A stretch of 49,175 nt of DNA from Chrysochromulina parva. Lineage: Eukaryota; Haptophyta; Prymnesiales; Chrysochromulinaceae. The notes beneath the pieces are model-generated. The model did no database searches. It had not been told where the DNA came from and saw only the letters and a program-made list of their open reading frames with translations. Positions 26,974 to 38,884 of the stretch are shown here, piece after piece. The position numbers and the translations under genes were made by a program. The stretch lies in assembly GCA_002887195.1 (NCBI GenBank), contig PJAB01000063.1, forward strand, positions 1-49,175. The letters run 5' to 3'. Position 1 is the first letter of the stretch; every line of letters starts with the position of its first letter.

Positions 26974-29900
26974 TTAGGCTGACGCGGCACGTTGCTCAGC
27001 AGCTCCAGCCGCTCGTGCTCCGCCAAAGCGGCGTCGAAACCGGCCCGGAAACTCGACGGTGAGCTCGGCGCCGTTCGCTGAGCGTACCATGGGCACCTGC
27101 AGCAGCCCCGAGACGCTGTCGTAGACAAACTCGAGCGGCTGCCCATCGACACGCACGGCGCGCGGCCGTGGCAGGCAGTAAGCGCCAAAGAGCCCCGTCC
27201 CGCGCAGCTGCACGTGCGCTGTGGGTGGCCGGCCAAACGCGACGACCAGTCGTGAGGCCAAGATGGCGCCGCCGCCATTGATCATGTCGAGTAACCCAAA
27301 AGGAGCCCAGTGCGTCGGCGCGCTCGTGGCCGTCGCAACAGGCGACACCGTGGCCACCTCCCACTCGCGATCGCGCAGCTCGACCTCGAGGCCGCCGTCG
27401 GCGTGCACGAGCACGAGGCGACGCTGCTGATGCAGGTACAGCGCCGACAGGCCGCTCACGGCGGTGCCCGAGCCCGAGACGCTGCACCCGTCCGGCGCCT
27501 CCTCGTCCACCACGAGGGCGCCGAGCTCGTTGGCACCGTCAACCTCCGTCCATTCCGAGACCTCGTCCGCGCCCTCGTGGGCAGCACGCGCGTCCTCCTG
27601 GCAGCGCGTGCCCATGCGCTCGAGCAGCCCCTCGACGTCCGCGGGGCGCAAGCGCGCAGTCACCGAGGGCACATCGTCGCGGCCAGCGAAGCGGCGCCGC
27701 TTGCGGTCCCAACGCGCGCCTTGCAGGTTGAAGGCAGCGAGCACGCCCGTCACCGCGTTTGTGTTCCACACCTTGAGCGCCGAGACGCCGTCGCTGTTGA
27801 CGTCGGTGAAGAGGGTGTCACGCGTCGGTCTGCCCGGCTGCTCGCAGACGAGGGTCGATCCGTCGGGGAGTACTAACCGCTTGAGCAGCTCGACATTGTG
27901 GCTCCCCGGCCGGTCGGACACGTAGATCTGGCAGCCGCCCACGGCGCGCGCGGCCGCATGGATCCCCGCGTCCAAGTGGTGGCTCTGGAACATGTCCCAG
28001 TCGACGTGGCAGATCTCCCCCAGGAAGACGGAGTTGTACGCGACCTGTGCTATGTGCACGGGGTGCGAGCGCGGCTCCGCAGGGTAAAAGTCATCCGCAG
28101 CTCGTATGATCGAGGTGTCTTGGTATTGGAAGAGGTTCTCGCTCGAGTGGGCCATGCAATTGATGCATCGGTTACCCTCAAAGTGTTCGGCCACGCTCGC
28201 CTCCATCGCGTGCACCTGCCTTCGCACCATGTTCGGACCGCCGCCGAAGCCGTCGCCCATTGGCCCGATGCCGGACTGCGCATCCACCTTGACGCCATCG
28301 ACGCCCGCATCCGCCAGGTACGCGTGGATGCCTGCGCGCGCGGCGGCAGAGGGACGAAGGAGCACGGGCGTCAAAGAGCACGCGTGAGCAGCAGAGAGCC
28401 TAGGACGGCGGCGGCGGCATTGGCGGCGGCGGCGGCGGCGGCAGTATCTTACCATGGAAGAGCTCCAGCTCATGCCCCTCGGAGATGGCACCCACGCCGC
28501 AGTTAGCGACCGCATCCCAGGCGAGCGCCGGCTCCACCTCGAGGAGCGAGCGCGTCGGGCGCTGCTGGTGCTGCGTCGCATGCAGGTGCGCGACCGCAGG
28601 CGCCGTGGTGGAGACGCCGCCCCAGTAGCCGCCGAGCGTGTGCCAGCAGTAGACGCGGAGCTCCCCGAGCTCCTCGCGCAGGGACTCAAGCAGCTGTTTG
28701 AGCGAGGTGCCCTCCTCTGGGTCCTCAAACTTCTTGTTCGCTGTGAATGCGGAGAGCCGCTTGGTGAACTCAGTCTCCGAGATGAAGAAGCCTCGCAGCG
28801 CAGGCCGGAAGACGGTGGTGGCGAGGGTGCTCCAGAGGCGCACGGGCAGGGCGTCCAAGTCAGCGCCGTCGACATGTGTCCGGTACCACTCGGAGACGAA
28901 GCTCACCAGCGGGTTGGAGTCCTCGTGGGTGCCACCATGCTGCGCCGGGTCGTTCATCGCTTGCTGGCGCTCCACCTCCTCTATGGAGAGCAGCGCCTCC
29001 GCCGCCTTCGTCGCCTTCGCCGCCTCCGCCGCCTCCTTGGCCACGGCGGCGGCCGACGCGGCGGCGCCGTTCGCCTTGCCCTCGCCCTCGCGGCGGCCAG
29101 CGCGCTGCTTCGCGTGTGCCTGCTCCGCCTTGGCCGCGCTGAGCGCGGCGCCGTCGAGCTCGACTGTCTGCCAGCCGTCGTCGAGGATCAGCATGCGCGC
29201 CGGAGTTCCCACAGCGGCTAGCGAGCGCAGCCCGGCGCGCACGCCCGTCGGGTCCACGCTCTGGTAGAAGGCATCCCACGTGCACCAGCCGAAGCTGTGC
29301 AGGTCCGCGGGCGCGCGCTTTTGCGTGCGCGGCCGGAAGGTGCGCAGGCGCGCAGAGGCTGCCGCGATGGCGGCCGAGAGCGCGGCGTACGGGTTGTCGC
29401 CCGCTCCCACGTAGAGAGCGCTGCGCATCGCCGCCGTTCGCGTCGCGCGGTCACCGCTGTTGACGAGCAGTTGCAGCGCGTCCGCGTCCTTGGAGCGCGG
29501 CGTCGCGCGGAGCGTCGAGCGGAAGAAGCCGTCGACGAGGGGCAGAAGGACCACGTACGCGTCGTCATCGAGCTCGAGCAGCAGGAACTGCGTCTCCGGC
29601 GGCACGTCGGCGGCGCGCTTGCCAAAGGAGGGCCCCATCCACCAGCGCTTGGTGCGCGCGCCGGCCACAAGCCGCTTGCAGCTCAGCGCGCCGAGCTCGA
29701 GCTCGTGCTCGCTGCGCTCGGACAGCCCAGCAAAGGAGAGGAAGGCACCGCTGCTCGGCGCGTGCTCGCCGTCCGCCGCTATGTGTGGGTCGAGGCCACG
29801 CAGGATTTCAAAGCAGCGGCCGCCCACGTCGACGCGCAGCGAGCGCGTCAGTGGCTCCTCTGCTGTCGTCTCCTCTTCCACAGAGAGCCACACTCGGCAT

Positions 29901-30196
29901 GGGGTCGTCGGTGGCGGCAGCTGGCTGCTGGCGCTGTGCGCCACCTCGTCAGCGGTGGAAGAAATACGCGATGTGGCCACGCGCGCCACTCGGACGATGC
30001 GCGACGCGACAGCGGCCGCAGCGGGTACAACCTTGCCCTCGAGGAGCACGCGCACCCCCAACACTGGTGGCGAAGTGATCTGCGTACGTGCAGGCCGTGT
30101 GCGCCGTGGGCCAAAGACGCCGAATCGGCCGATGCGTAAGGCAGTCGAGGTGGCGGCGAGTGTGAGGCACATAATCACGAAAGAGGTCGGCCTCAT
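26974..30196 (-). CDS. raffinose synthase/alkaline alpha-galactosidase family protein (GH36, Sip1)
   Basis: Two exons, 28453-30196 and 26974-28331, give 1,033 residues. The junction restores FHG-IHAYLADAG. The N-terminus is a signal peptide (MRPTSFVIMCLTLAATSTA), and LRIGRFG after it may begin a plastid transit region. Family blocks in order: WCTWDAFYQ, ILDDGWQ, VYCWHTLGGYWGG, VDGVKVDAQS (the aspartate in KVD is the expected nucleophile), YVSDRPGSHN (second catalytic aspartate), LKRLVLPDGS, PTRDTLFTD and GVLAAFNLQGARW. An insert of about 60 residues, Ala/Glu/Lys-rich, separates DDGWQ from the next block. The family includes raffinose and stachyose synthases and alkaline alpha-galactosidases, which motifs alone cannot separate. 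Confidence 0.88.
28332..28452 (-). other. intron of the raffinose-synthase gene
   Basis: The donor is CCATG|GTAAGA and the acceptor GCGCGCAG|GCATCC, both phase 1. The 121-nt intron contains a CCG trinucleotide run. Without splicing the frame stops after a spurious proline run. Confidence 0.85.
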
Positions 30197-30610
30197 GGAC
30201 GCGCCACGGGCGTCGCGACAACGCCGGCCTTCGACGCGTCGGCCTTCGAGCTATCTGGACCGTTCTCGGAGTCTGCTCCTAAAACTACGAAGACGCCGAG
30301 CTTCGTCAAATTTCAGAGTCAGCGGATTCGCTGCGGTCCATCCACGCTTTTCCAACGCCCTGCTGAGTTCATGTCATGTAACTTAATGTCCTCATACTGG
30401 ACCGCACACACAGGTCGGCGAGCTGTTGATGTCTCGTCACACAAAACCGCCACATGGCCTTCCTTTCTCCACCGCTCGGAGGACAAACATGCTGCCGCCT
30501 GCTCCATGCAAGCAGCGCGCTCGCCACGCATACGCGGTGCGCGCGCGTGCCACGAGCTTGGTGAAGACGTACGTTGAGAGCGCCCAGCTCTCGCAGCGTC
30601 CTCACCAACC
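30197..30610. other. intergenic region between HYDIN and the raffinose-synthase gene
   Basis: This is the 3' flank of HYDIN and 5' flank of the minus-strand raffinose-synthase gene. The 5' part is GC-moderate. GGCCTTCGA-type short repeats occur near 30225-30250. No gene or RNA is supported. Confidence 0.45.
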
Positions 30611-33600
30611 TCACGGCTCGCCCATGAGGTAGTAGAGCTGTGTGAAGCCTTCAGGCCCGCTGATGGTGAGCTTGCCGCTCACCTTGCCGCTCGCGCCTGT
30701 GGCGGGCTTGTACGTAACGGGCACCGAGATCTTGCTCTTGGCGGGCACAGTCTCCTTGGGCTTGGCCACTGTGAAGAGCGCGGGCGGATCACACACCACT
30801 GTGAAGTCGCCGTTGGCGGTGAAGACATTCTTGAAGCTGACCTGAGCGGTCGCGCCCGCCTTGATGAGGATGGGGCCCTGGGGGCGCGGCGGCAACGCGG
30901 TGCCCTTGAGCACGCACGTGTACTCGCCCCCCTCGGCCGACGAGATGGTCAACGTATCTTGGCTCTCGCCCATCTTGGACGGCTCGAAGGTCACGTCGAC
31001 AAAGACCTCGGTGCCATTGGTGCCCTCGGCCGCCGGCGCGGCCACGCTCGCCTCCACATTGAAGTCGCCGCCGGGGGTGCCCACGACGCACTTGTACGTC
31101 TCGGGTCGCTTGAGGAACGCGGTGAAACGGAAGCGCAGCGTCTGGGGGTTGCCGAGCGCCACCTTGAACTGCAGCGTCCTCGTCTCGCCCGCGGGCAGCG
31201 CCTGCAGCTGCAGGTCGTACAAGAAGGTGCCCAACTCGGCCGACGTGAGCGTGAGCTGCGACACCGTCTCCTTGGGCAGCAGCGGGCGCCACTGGATAGG
31301 GAACTCGGCCTTGCCATTGGGCTGGACGGTAAACGACGGAGGCACGGCCACCTCCGGGTTGGCTACGCTCGCTGTGAAGGCGACGGGGTCGGCGAGCGGG
31401 TTGTGCAGCGGCAGCATGTGCGTCGAGAGCTGACGGAGCGGCGCCTGCATCGGGATGCGCTGCAGCACGCCCGCCGCCTGCGCCGTGAGGCTGAGCGTGT
31501 AGAAGAGGTACTCGCCCGTCTTGTCGTTGATGAAGTGCACCTCCGCCGTGGTGACGCCCTCCTTGAACGCGTAGAACTGCAGCGCATACTCGCGCTCGAG
31601 TGAGGCGGGCACGTCGAGGGTCTCGTGCCCCTTGAGCGTGGTGGACACGTCCTTCGTGGCCACGCGGATGTCAACGCGGAAGCGCTGCGGCTGCTTGAGC
31701 CAGTTGGGCACGAGGAGGGGCACCACATGCAGCTGCTTGCACGGGAGCGCCTTTGTGATGGCGCCGGCGGCGGAGGGCGCCTCGGCCGTGCCCTCAAGCG
31801 AGTAGAGGATGGCCGTGCCATCGGGGAGCGGGAAGAAGGCGTTGCCGCGGTGCGGCTGCATCACACCCTCCGCGTCCTTCTTCGTCATGCTCGTCGGGCA
31901 GAAGGTGATCGCGTAGGTGCCGGTGCCGCCCGCCGGGATCTCGAGCGACTCCGCACCCGACCACTGCTCGTTGGACACAGCTGGCAAGATGCGCCACGGG
32001 CCCGAGGTCGTGTTCTTGATCTGCACGGACTGCGTCGTCGGCTGGCGCACCTGCGACTTGAAGACGAGCGCGGTCGGCTCGGCCGACGCGTTGACGCACA
32101 TGCCCGTGAGCGTGAGGGCGAGCGGCGGCTGGCCGTCGACGTAGATGGGCACGCGCTCGTACCGGATGTCGCGGTTGACCGAGGCGGGGTGGAAGGTGAC
32201 CTCGATGTTGGTGTCTTCGTTGGGCTGCAAGTAGCCCTCGGTCGGGGAGACGGAAAAGTCGGGCGCGATCGAGCTCTTGTCGAGCCTCCACGTGGAGGGG
32301 ATGTCGCCCAGGTTCTGAAGCATGAGCGGCCGCGTGATGCGCGAGTTGAGCGTCGCCTGCCCGAACGAGAGCTGCTCCATCTCGAGCTGCAAGTCCATCG
32401 CCACGCACGAGCCCGACACGTTGAACAGCGGCCGCTTGAGGCCGCACACGAGCGCGGTCACCGGCAGCGCGAAGCTCGGCAGGCGGGTCATCGGCGAGAA
32501 GCGCAGCTCGATGGCGAGGTTCTCGCGCGGGCGCATCGTCGCCTCGACGCCGCCGCCCGCGAAGCTGAGCTGGATCTGCTTCGCCGCGAGCTTCTCGGCC
32601 GTGTCCGCGAGCGACACGTCGACGGGCCGGCGCGACCGGTTGACGATGGGCACCGAGCGGAAGATGCTCGTGTGCACGGGCTGGTTGCCCAGCGAGACCT
32701 GCTGCTGGTTCGGGTCGGCGAGCTCGAGGCGGAGATCGCAGCCTTCGCCCTCGATGGCGACGGTCACCGACCATAGGCCGTTGAGCAGGAACGGCACCGT
32801 CGTCGAGAAGCTGCCGGCGGCTGGGGGCGCGAAGGCGAGGTGGACGGTCGCGAACTCACCGGGCGCGATCGTCGAGCGGTCGACGGTCGCGCTCAGGAAC
32901 TCCTCAGCGTCGAAGGGCATGTCGAGGGACACCTCGTGGTCGTCCTCGTTGACGAGGGTGAGCACGGCCTCGACGGGCTTCATGCCGTTCTTGGGCGTGA
33001 CCACGAAGCAAGGCCCGAAATCGTGCTTCTTGAACGACAAGACGACCTTGGGCCGCTGGCCCTTGCCGAAGAGCTGCAGCGTGTACGAGCGGCCGTTGGT
33101 CACCTGCACCTGCAGCGCGAGGCCCTGCGGCAGCGCCGCCTCCGAGGTGGGCGAGTACGCGAGCTGGCACATGAGCTTCTCGTCCTTGCGCACGGTCGCG
33201 AGCTCGGGCGTCACGGCCACCGGCGGCATGCGCACACCCGGCGGCATCTTGAGGCTGAGCGACACGTCGAAATTGAAGCGGCCCGAGTTCGAGATTTGGA
33301 GCTGGCGCACGATCTTGTCGTTGACGTGCACCTGCCCGAAGTCGACGCGTGTGGGCGCGAAGGACGAGATCTCGACGAACTTGCCCGTGGCGTCTGCCAG
33401 GTGCAGCGTGTCGTGGATGGCGTAGCCCTGGCCCTTGACGTTGAGCACGAGCGGCTGCGGCTTGTTCTTGACGCGCAGCTCCATGTTGAAGTTGAAGTTC
33501 TTCTCGAGCGACGGCGCGAAGGTGAGCTCGACCGGCAGCTTCGAGTTGGGGCCCACTACGCCAGTGAGCGGCTCGCACGAGACGACCGACTCGGCGCCGT

Positions 33601-36600
33601 TGACGATGCCCGGGGCGAAGGCCTTGTCGAAGGCGAACGAGAAGGGCAGATGCTCCGTGTTGACGATGTGGATCGTCTGCATGGCCCGCTGGCCGATTTG
33701 CAACGGTCCGAAGTCGTGGCGCGTCATGTCGAGCGTGACTCCCGGCTCCTGGATGGTGCCCGCGAGCAAAAAGGGCACGTCGATGCCCAGTTCGGGCACC
33801 TGGAAGCGCCAGTGCGACTCGGCCACGTCGACCGCCTCGGGCGTGAAGTGGAAGACCATCTCGAACTTGCGCCCGGCGAGGATCTGGCCCTTGCGCGTCT
33901 GGCAGCGGAAGGGCTGCGCGCCGGCCGCCTCCGAGACCAGATCCTCGTCGATCGACTTCCAAAAGAAATCGTACGTCTTGTTGGTCGGGTTCACGACCGA
34001 GAAGCGCTTCGTGTTACGCACGCGCGTGCCAAGTGAGTTGAACTCGATCACCTTGGTCGCCGGATCGAGAGGACCGAGCGAGCCGTCAGGCCCAGGCATG
34101 TCGGGCGAGCGGCGGCCCGCGCGCACGTAGTCGGACTCGACCACCTCGAAGTGGCAGTATGGGCGAGACGAATGGCCCACGACGATGATCGAGGGCGCGA
34201 CCGCGTCGGGCTGCAGGTTCTTGCACTGGCACGTGAGCTTGCGCTGGAAGGTGTCGACCTCCGCTGGCGAGAAGGAGACAGTCACGTTGACCGTGCCGCC
34301 CGGCGGCACCACGCCTTGCACGGGCGAGGCCGAGAAGGGCGCCTCGTTCAGTGGCAGCGGCTCGCGGCTGCCGTCGAGCGCCGTGACCTTCCAGCGGTAG
34401 TGCAGCTCGACGTTGCCCGTGTTGGTGAGCGGGAAGGAGTGCGAGCGCACCTGAAACATCATCGTCGACTTGAAGTTAATCGAGGTCGTCTCGCACTTGA
34501 CCTGCGCGTGCTCGCACTTGGCCTCGACACCGAGGCTGAGCACATCGCCAGCCGGCTTCGGGGGCTCGGGCGGCGGCGGCGGCGGATCGCCCTTCTTACC
34601 CTTAGCCGGCGGCGCGGCCGCCGCAGCCGCCGCAGCCGCCGCAGCGGCCGCCTCGAGCTCCGCCTCGGTGGGCCCGATGACCTCGTACGTGGGCTCGGGC
34701 TCCACCTCAAACACCTTGCGTCGCGCGCGGCTCGGCGACGAGACCTTCGCGACTGTCAGATCTTCCACAAACGCCTCGGCCGGCGGCGGCGGCGGCGGCG
34801 GCGGCGTGCCTTCGCCGCCCGCCTCGGCCGCGAGCCGCGCCGCCTCCCGTGCATCGAACTCGTCCTCGGTCAGATACTTGACGCTCACCATGGAGTCGTC
34901 CCACTCAACGGGGGGGGCGCGCGGCCCACGCGACGGATACTGGATCTTCTCCATGTTGAGCGTCGCGACCGACGACCCCGCCTCGTGCGAGAGCGGCTCG
35001 GCCATTGAAAAGGTCGCCGAGATCGACTTGGAGCCGTACGGTGGCAGGTGCCCCACCGAGGGCGAGAAGGTGAGCCCAGGCAGCGACGCCCATGCGAAGC
35101 GGTGCACGACCTCCGAAAAGTTGCGAATCGTGAACGTGAGCGTCTTGGGCACGCCCACGTCGACGTCGCCAAAGGAGAGCATGTCCTCTAGGCTCTCGGC
35201 CTTGGCGCCCTCGGGCGGCGCCGGAAGGTCCTCGAAGGCGACGGCCTGCTTCTTGCCCTCGGCCTTGATCTGCACGTCAACGTCCTCATAGTCGTTCTGG
35301 TGCACTTGCACCCGGATGGCGGAGGCGACCTCGCCCGCGGCGACGGGCTTGAAGATGACGTCGACCGTCTCCTCGCCCATCGCGGGCAGGGTGACCGACT
35401 GGCCGGCGAGCGCGCACGAAAAGGGTCCGGGGGTGAGCAGCTGCGAGATCGAGACCGTCGCGGGCAGCACGCCCTCGTTGCGCAGCGTGAGCGGCAGCCG
35501 GTGCGTGCGCCCGACGAGCAGCTTGGGGAAGTGCAGCAGCGGCAGCCCCGCGTCGGTGCGCGCACTCGGCGCGATCACTGACACGTGCGGCAGCGTGCCC
35601 TCGGCCATCAGCTCGAAGGTGAGCAGCTTCGTCTCGGGATTGGTGCCTAGCTCGACGGCCGCCTCGAGTGTCGCGTTGTAGGTCATCATGTTGCCCGGCT
35701 TGAAGAAGCACGAGACATACCTGTGCTCGTGAGGCGGGATGACGACCTCCTTTGGCTCGACGTCGAATGGGTTGTCGCCCACCGCGGGCGGCGGCTCGGG
35801 AGCGCCCTTGCCCCCTTTGGCGGGCGGCGCCGCGGCCTCGGCCTTGGGCATGCGCGGCTTGACACTGACGAGCACCTTGCACGGCACCTTCATCGGGTTG
35901 GAGAGCTTGTATCGCTCCGTGACCTCGCGCCCGACCATGTGCGAGCCGAAGCAGAAGAGCCTCTCGTCTTCGGCGAAGATGTTGGTGGGCAGCCCGAACT
36001 CGGCTAGGGTCATATGGCGCTGCACCGACTGCTCCTCGAAGATGTTGGTGTAGTCCTTCGTCTCAATGCCTGGAATGCATGACTCGGCCGCGAGCTCGTA
36101 GAAGACGCCATCGGGCTCCTTGCCCACATCGCGGTCGGCCACATCGACCACGAGCGTCTCCTTGTTCACCTCGTCGCCGTCGCCCGCCGCGTACTTGACC
36201 ACGAACGTCGCCGAGCCGCCCGGCATGACCGTGCCCGACCCAGGCGTGACCGTGAAGCGGCCCAGCTGGACGGAGCCACCCGCCGCCGCCGGGTCGGGCG
36301 GCGGAGCGCCCTTGCCCCCCTTGGCGGGCGGCGCTGCTGCGGCGGCGGGCGGCGGCGCGCTGCCCGGAGCGTCGCCGAACTTGCGCAGTGAAAAGTTGAA
36401 GTCGAACTCGCCCGTGTTGGTGAGCTCGAAGGTGCGCTCCTTGGAGGTCGCGTACACCATCGGCCCGAAGTTGATGCCTTTGGGCACGAGCGTCGACTTC
36501 GAGAAGACCGAGTGCATCATCACGCGCACTGGAGTCGTCAAGTTGTCCATCACCTCGGTGGTCATCGGCTCGGTGAAGCGCAAGCGCACGTCCGTGTTGC

Positions 36601-38850
36601 CCTTGAGCGTGTACTCGGCGTCCGCCTTGAGCGTCACCATGATCTTGAGGCGCGACGGGCCGCCCGCCGGGGGCGGTGGCTCGCCCTTCTTCGGCGGCGG
36701 CGCTCCCGCCGCAGGCGCCTCCGTCGCCGGCTCGAGCAAGCCCTCCTCGGGCTCAATCTTGAGGATGTTACGCATCATCTTCGATTTGAACAGGAACTTG
36801 AAGCCCACCTGATACTTGCCCTCGTTGATGAGCTCGAGCGAGGACGTGCGGGTGTCGACCACCTTGAACGAGCCAAAGTCGAGGCCCATGTACACGGGCG
36901 CCTCCGGGGTGGCGGTCGCCTCGCCCGGCCACTCAACCTTGACTTTGATGTCGTACGCCTCGGCCGTGAGCGCCACGGGCAGCGTGTCGACCACACCAAG
37001 CAGCGACTCCGCGTCGGTGATCTGGATGTTGAGCGTCTTTGCGCACGCTCCCGGCTCGCGCGCGTGGAACGTGACCGCCATGCTGGCCACCTCGCCCGGC
37101 GCGAGAAAGCCCGAGGTGGGCGTGACGGTGTAGCTCGGCAGCTTGGGCGCGCCGCCCGGCTCCGAGGCCGGCTGCTCGCCGATCGCGTCGAGGTCCGCCT
37201 GCACGATCGACCAGCGCTGCGGAAGCGCCGAGCGCGAGGCGATCTGCACCACCTTGGTGTCCGAGCGGCCCAGGAGCAGCCGCTGGAACTCGACCGCCTG
37301 CGACGAGAGTGCCACCGCCGGCGTCGAGCCGATGCACGAGATCGGGAACTGCACGGGCTCCGGGTTGTTCGTGATGGTGCAGATCAGATTCTCGTCGAAG
37401 AGGCCGTTCATGTCGGGGAAGGCCGACAAGTACAGGTCTTTGGTCTCGTCGGGCTCAAGCGTCATGGTCGTCTCGCGCAAGAAGAAGACGGGGCCCGCAT
37501 CTGCGGGCCGCGTGGGCATGTCCACGGCGGGCGGCGCGGCGTCCTTGGTCTCGGAGCCCTCACCCTCGACGAGCGCGGGGGGCGGCGTAAACGGCAGCGG
37601 CATCGGCGTGTGCACTGCCTTGCCGTCGCCGAGGAAGGAGAATTGGACGGTGAGCGGGAAGGGCGAGTTATTCGAGATGTGCAGCGGCGTCTCGTGGTCC
37701 TTATGCGGCGGCGGCGACACGCCCTCGTCGTTGGGCACCGGCCTCGGCCGCTTGGCGAGGAGCGGTCCGAACTCGAAGCATTGGCGCTGTACCACGTATG
37801 CCTTCTTGACCTTGAGCTGATCCTTCGCCTTCACCTTGCGGTTGAAGACGTTCCGCGGGTCTGTCGAAATGGACGGGCGAGCGCACATCGCGCCCACCTG
37901 CAACGTGGCGGCCTTGCTCTCTCCCACGCACATGACCTCAAACTTGAGAGCATGCTGCATCGGCCCGATGAGGGCGGACTTGTAGTCGATGCGCAGCTGC
38001 ACGCTCTCCTTGGCAGGGAGGACCCAGCGCGTCTGCTGCGTCGGCTCGGGCGGCGGCTCCTCGGGCGGCGGCTCAGCGCCCTCCTCGACATCGGGCTTGG
38101 GCGGCGGCGGCGGGATCGTGTACAGCCGCCCACGGCCGGCATCGTCGAGGAGACCAGTAGGCACGGGGCGCTGCGCGCGCAGCTTCGTGCGCTTGAGGAT
38201 CTGGTTGCCAAAGGGCAGAGGGATAGGGGGGGGTGGCGGCACGTCGGGGATTGGGGGCGGCCGCTCAAAGAGGCAGGCCTCGACGAGCTCCATCACCGCG
38301 TCGAGCGGCAGCGACGCGTCGACCGCATAGTGGCCTGCCAGCCCTCTCGGCGGCCGCCACGGCGCGGGCGCCTCGCCTTCGGGCCATCCCCCCTCAGGCT
38401 CGGGCTCCGGCGGGGGCGGCTCCGGCGGGGCGACGAAGAATTTGGCCGAGGCTGCCTGCTCAAGGGACACGAAGCTTGCGGACGCCTCTTGCAGCTGCAC
38501 AAGGCGGAAGGCGAACGCCATCTTGGCCGCGGCCACCTTGGCCTCGGCGACGGCGAGGCGCCGCCGGTGCTCGCGCCGCTTCCTCTCGAAGTGCTCGCGC
38601 GCCGTGGGCTCGAGCGCTTCGTACGCCTCCTCCTCCATGTCGGGGATCGGGCCGAGCTTGGGCATCGCGTCGATCTCGGCCGCCAGCTGTGCTGCCGCGC
38701 GCGCCTCGACAGTCTCCTCACCCTTGGGCAGCCACGGCGCTGGGGCCTCGCCCTCGGCCGGCAGCACATAGCCCTCGTCGCCCTCGGCCAGTGGCGGCAC
38801 ATCCTTCAGGGTGGTCTGGAGCGCGAACGACCACACCGGCTCACCGGCCG

Positions 38851-38884
<34 letters not shown>

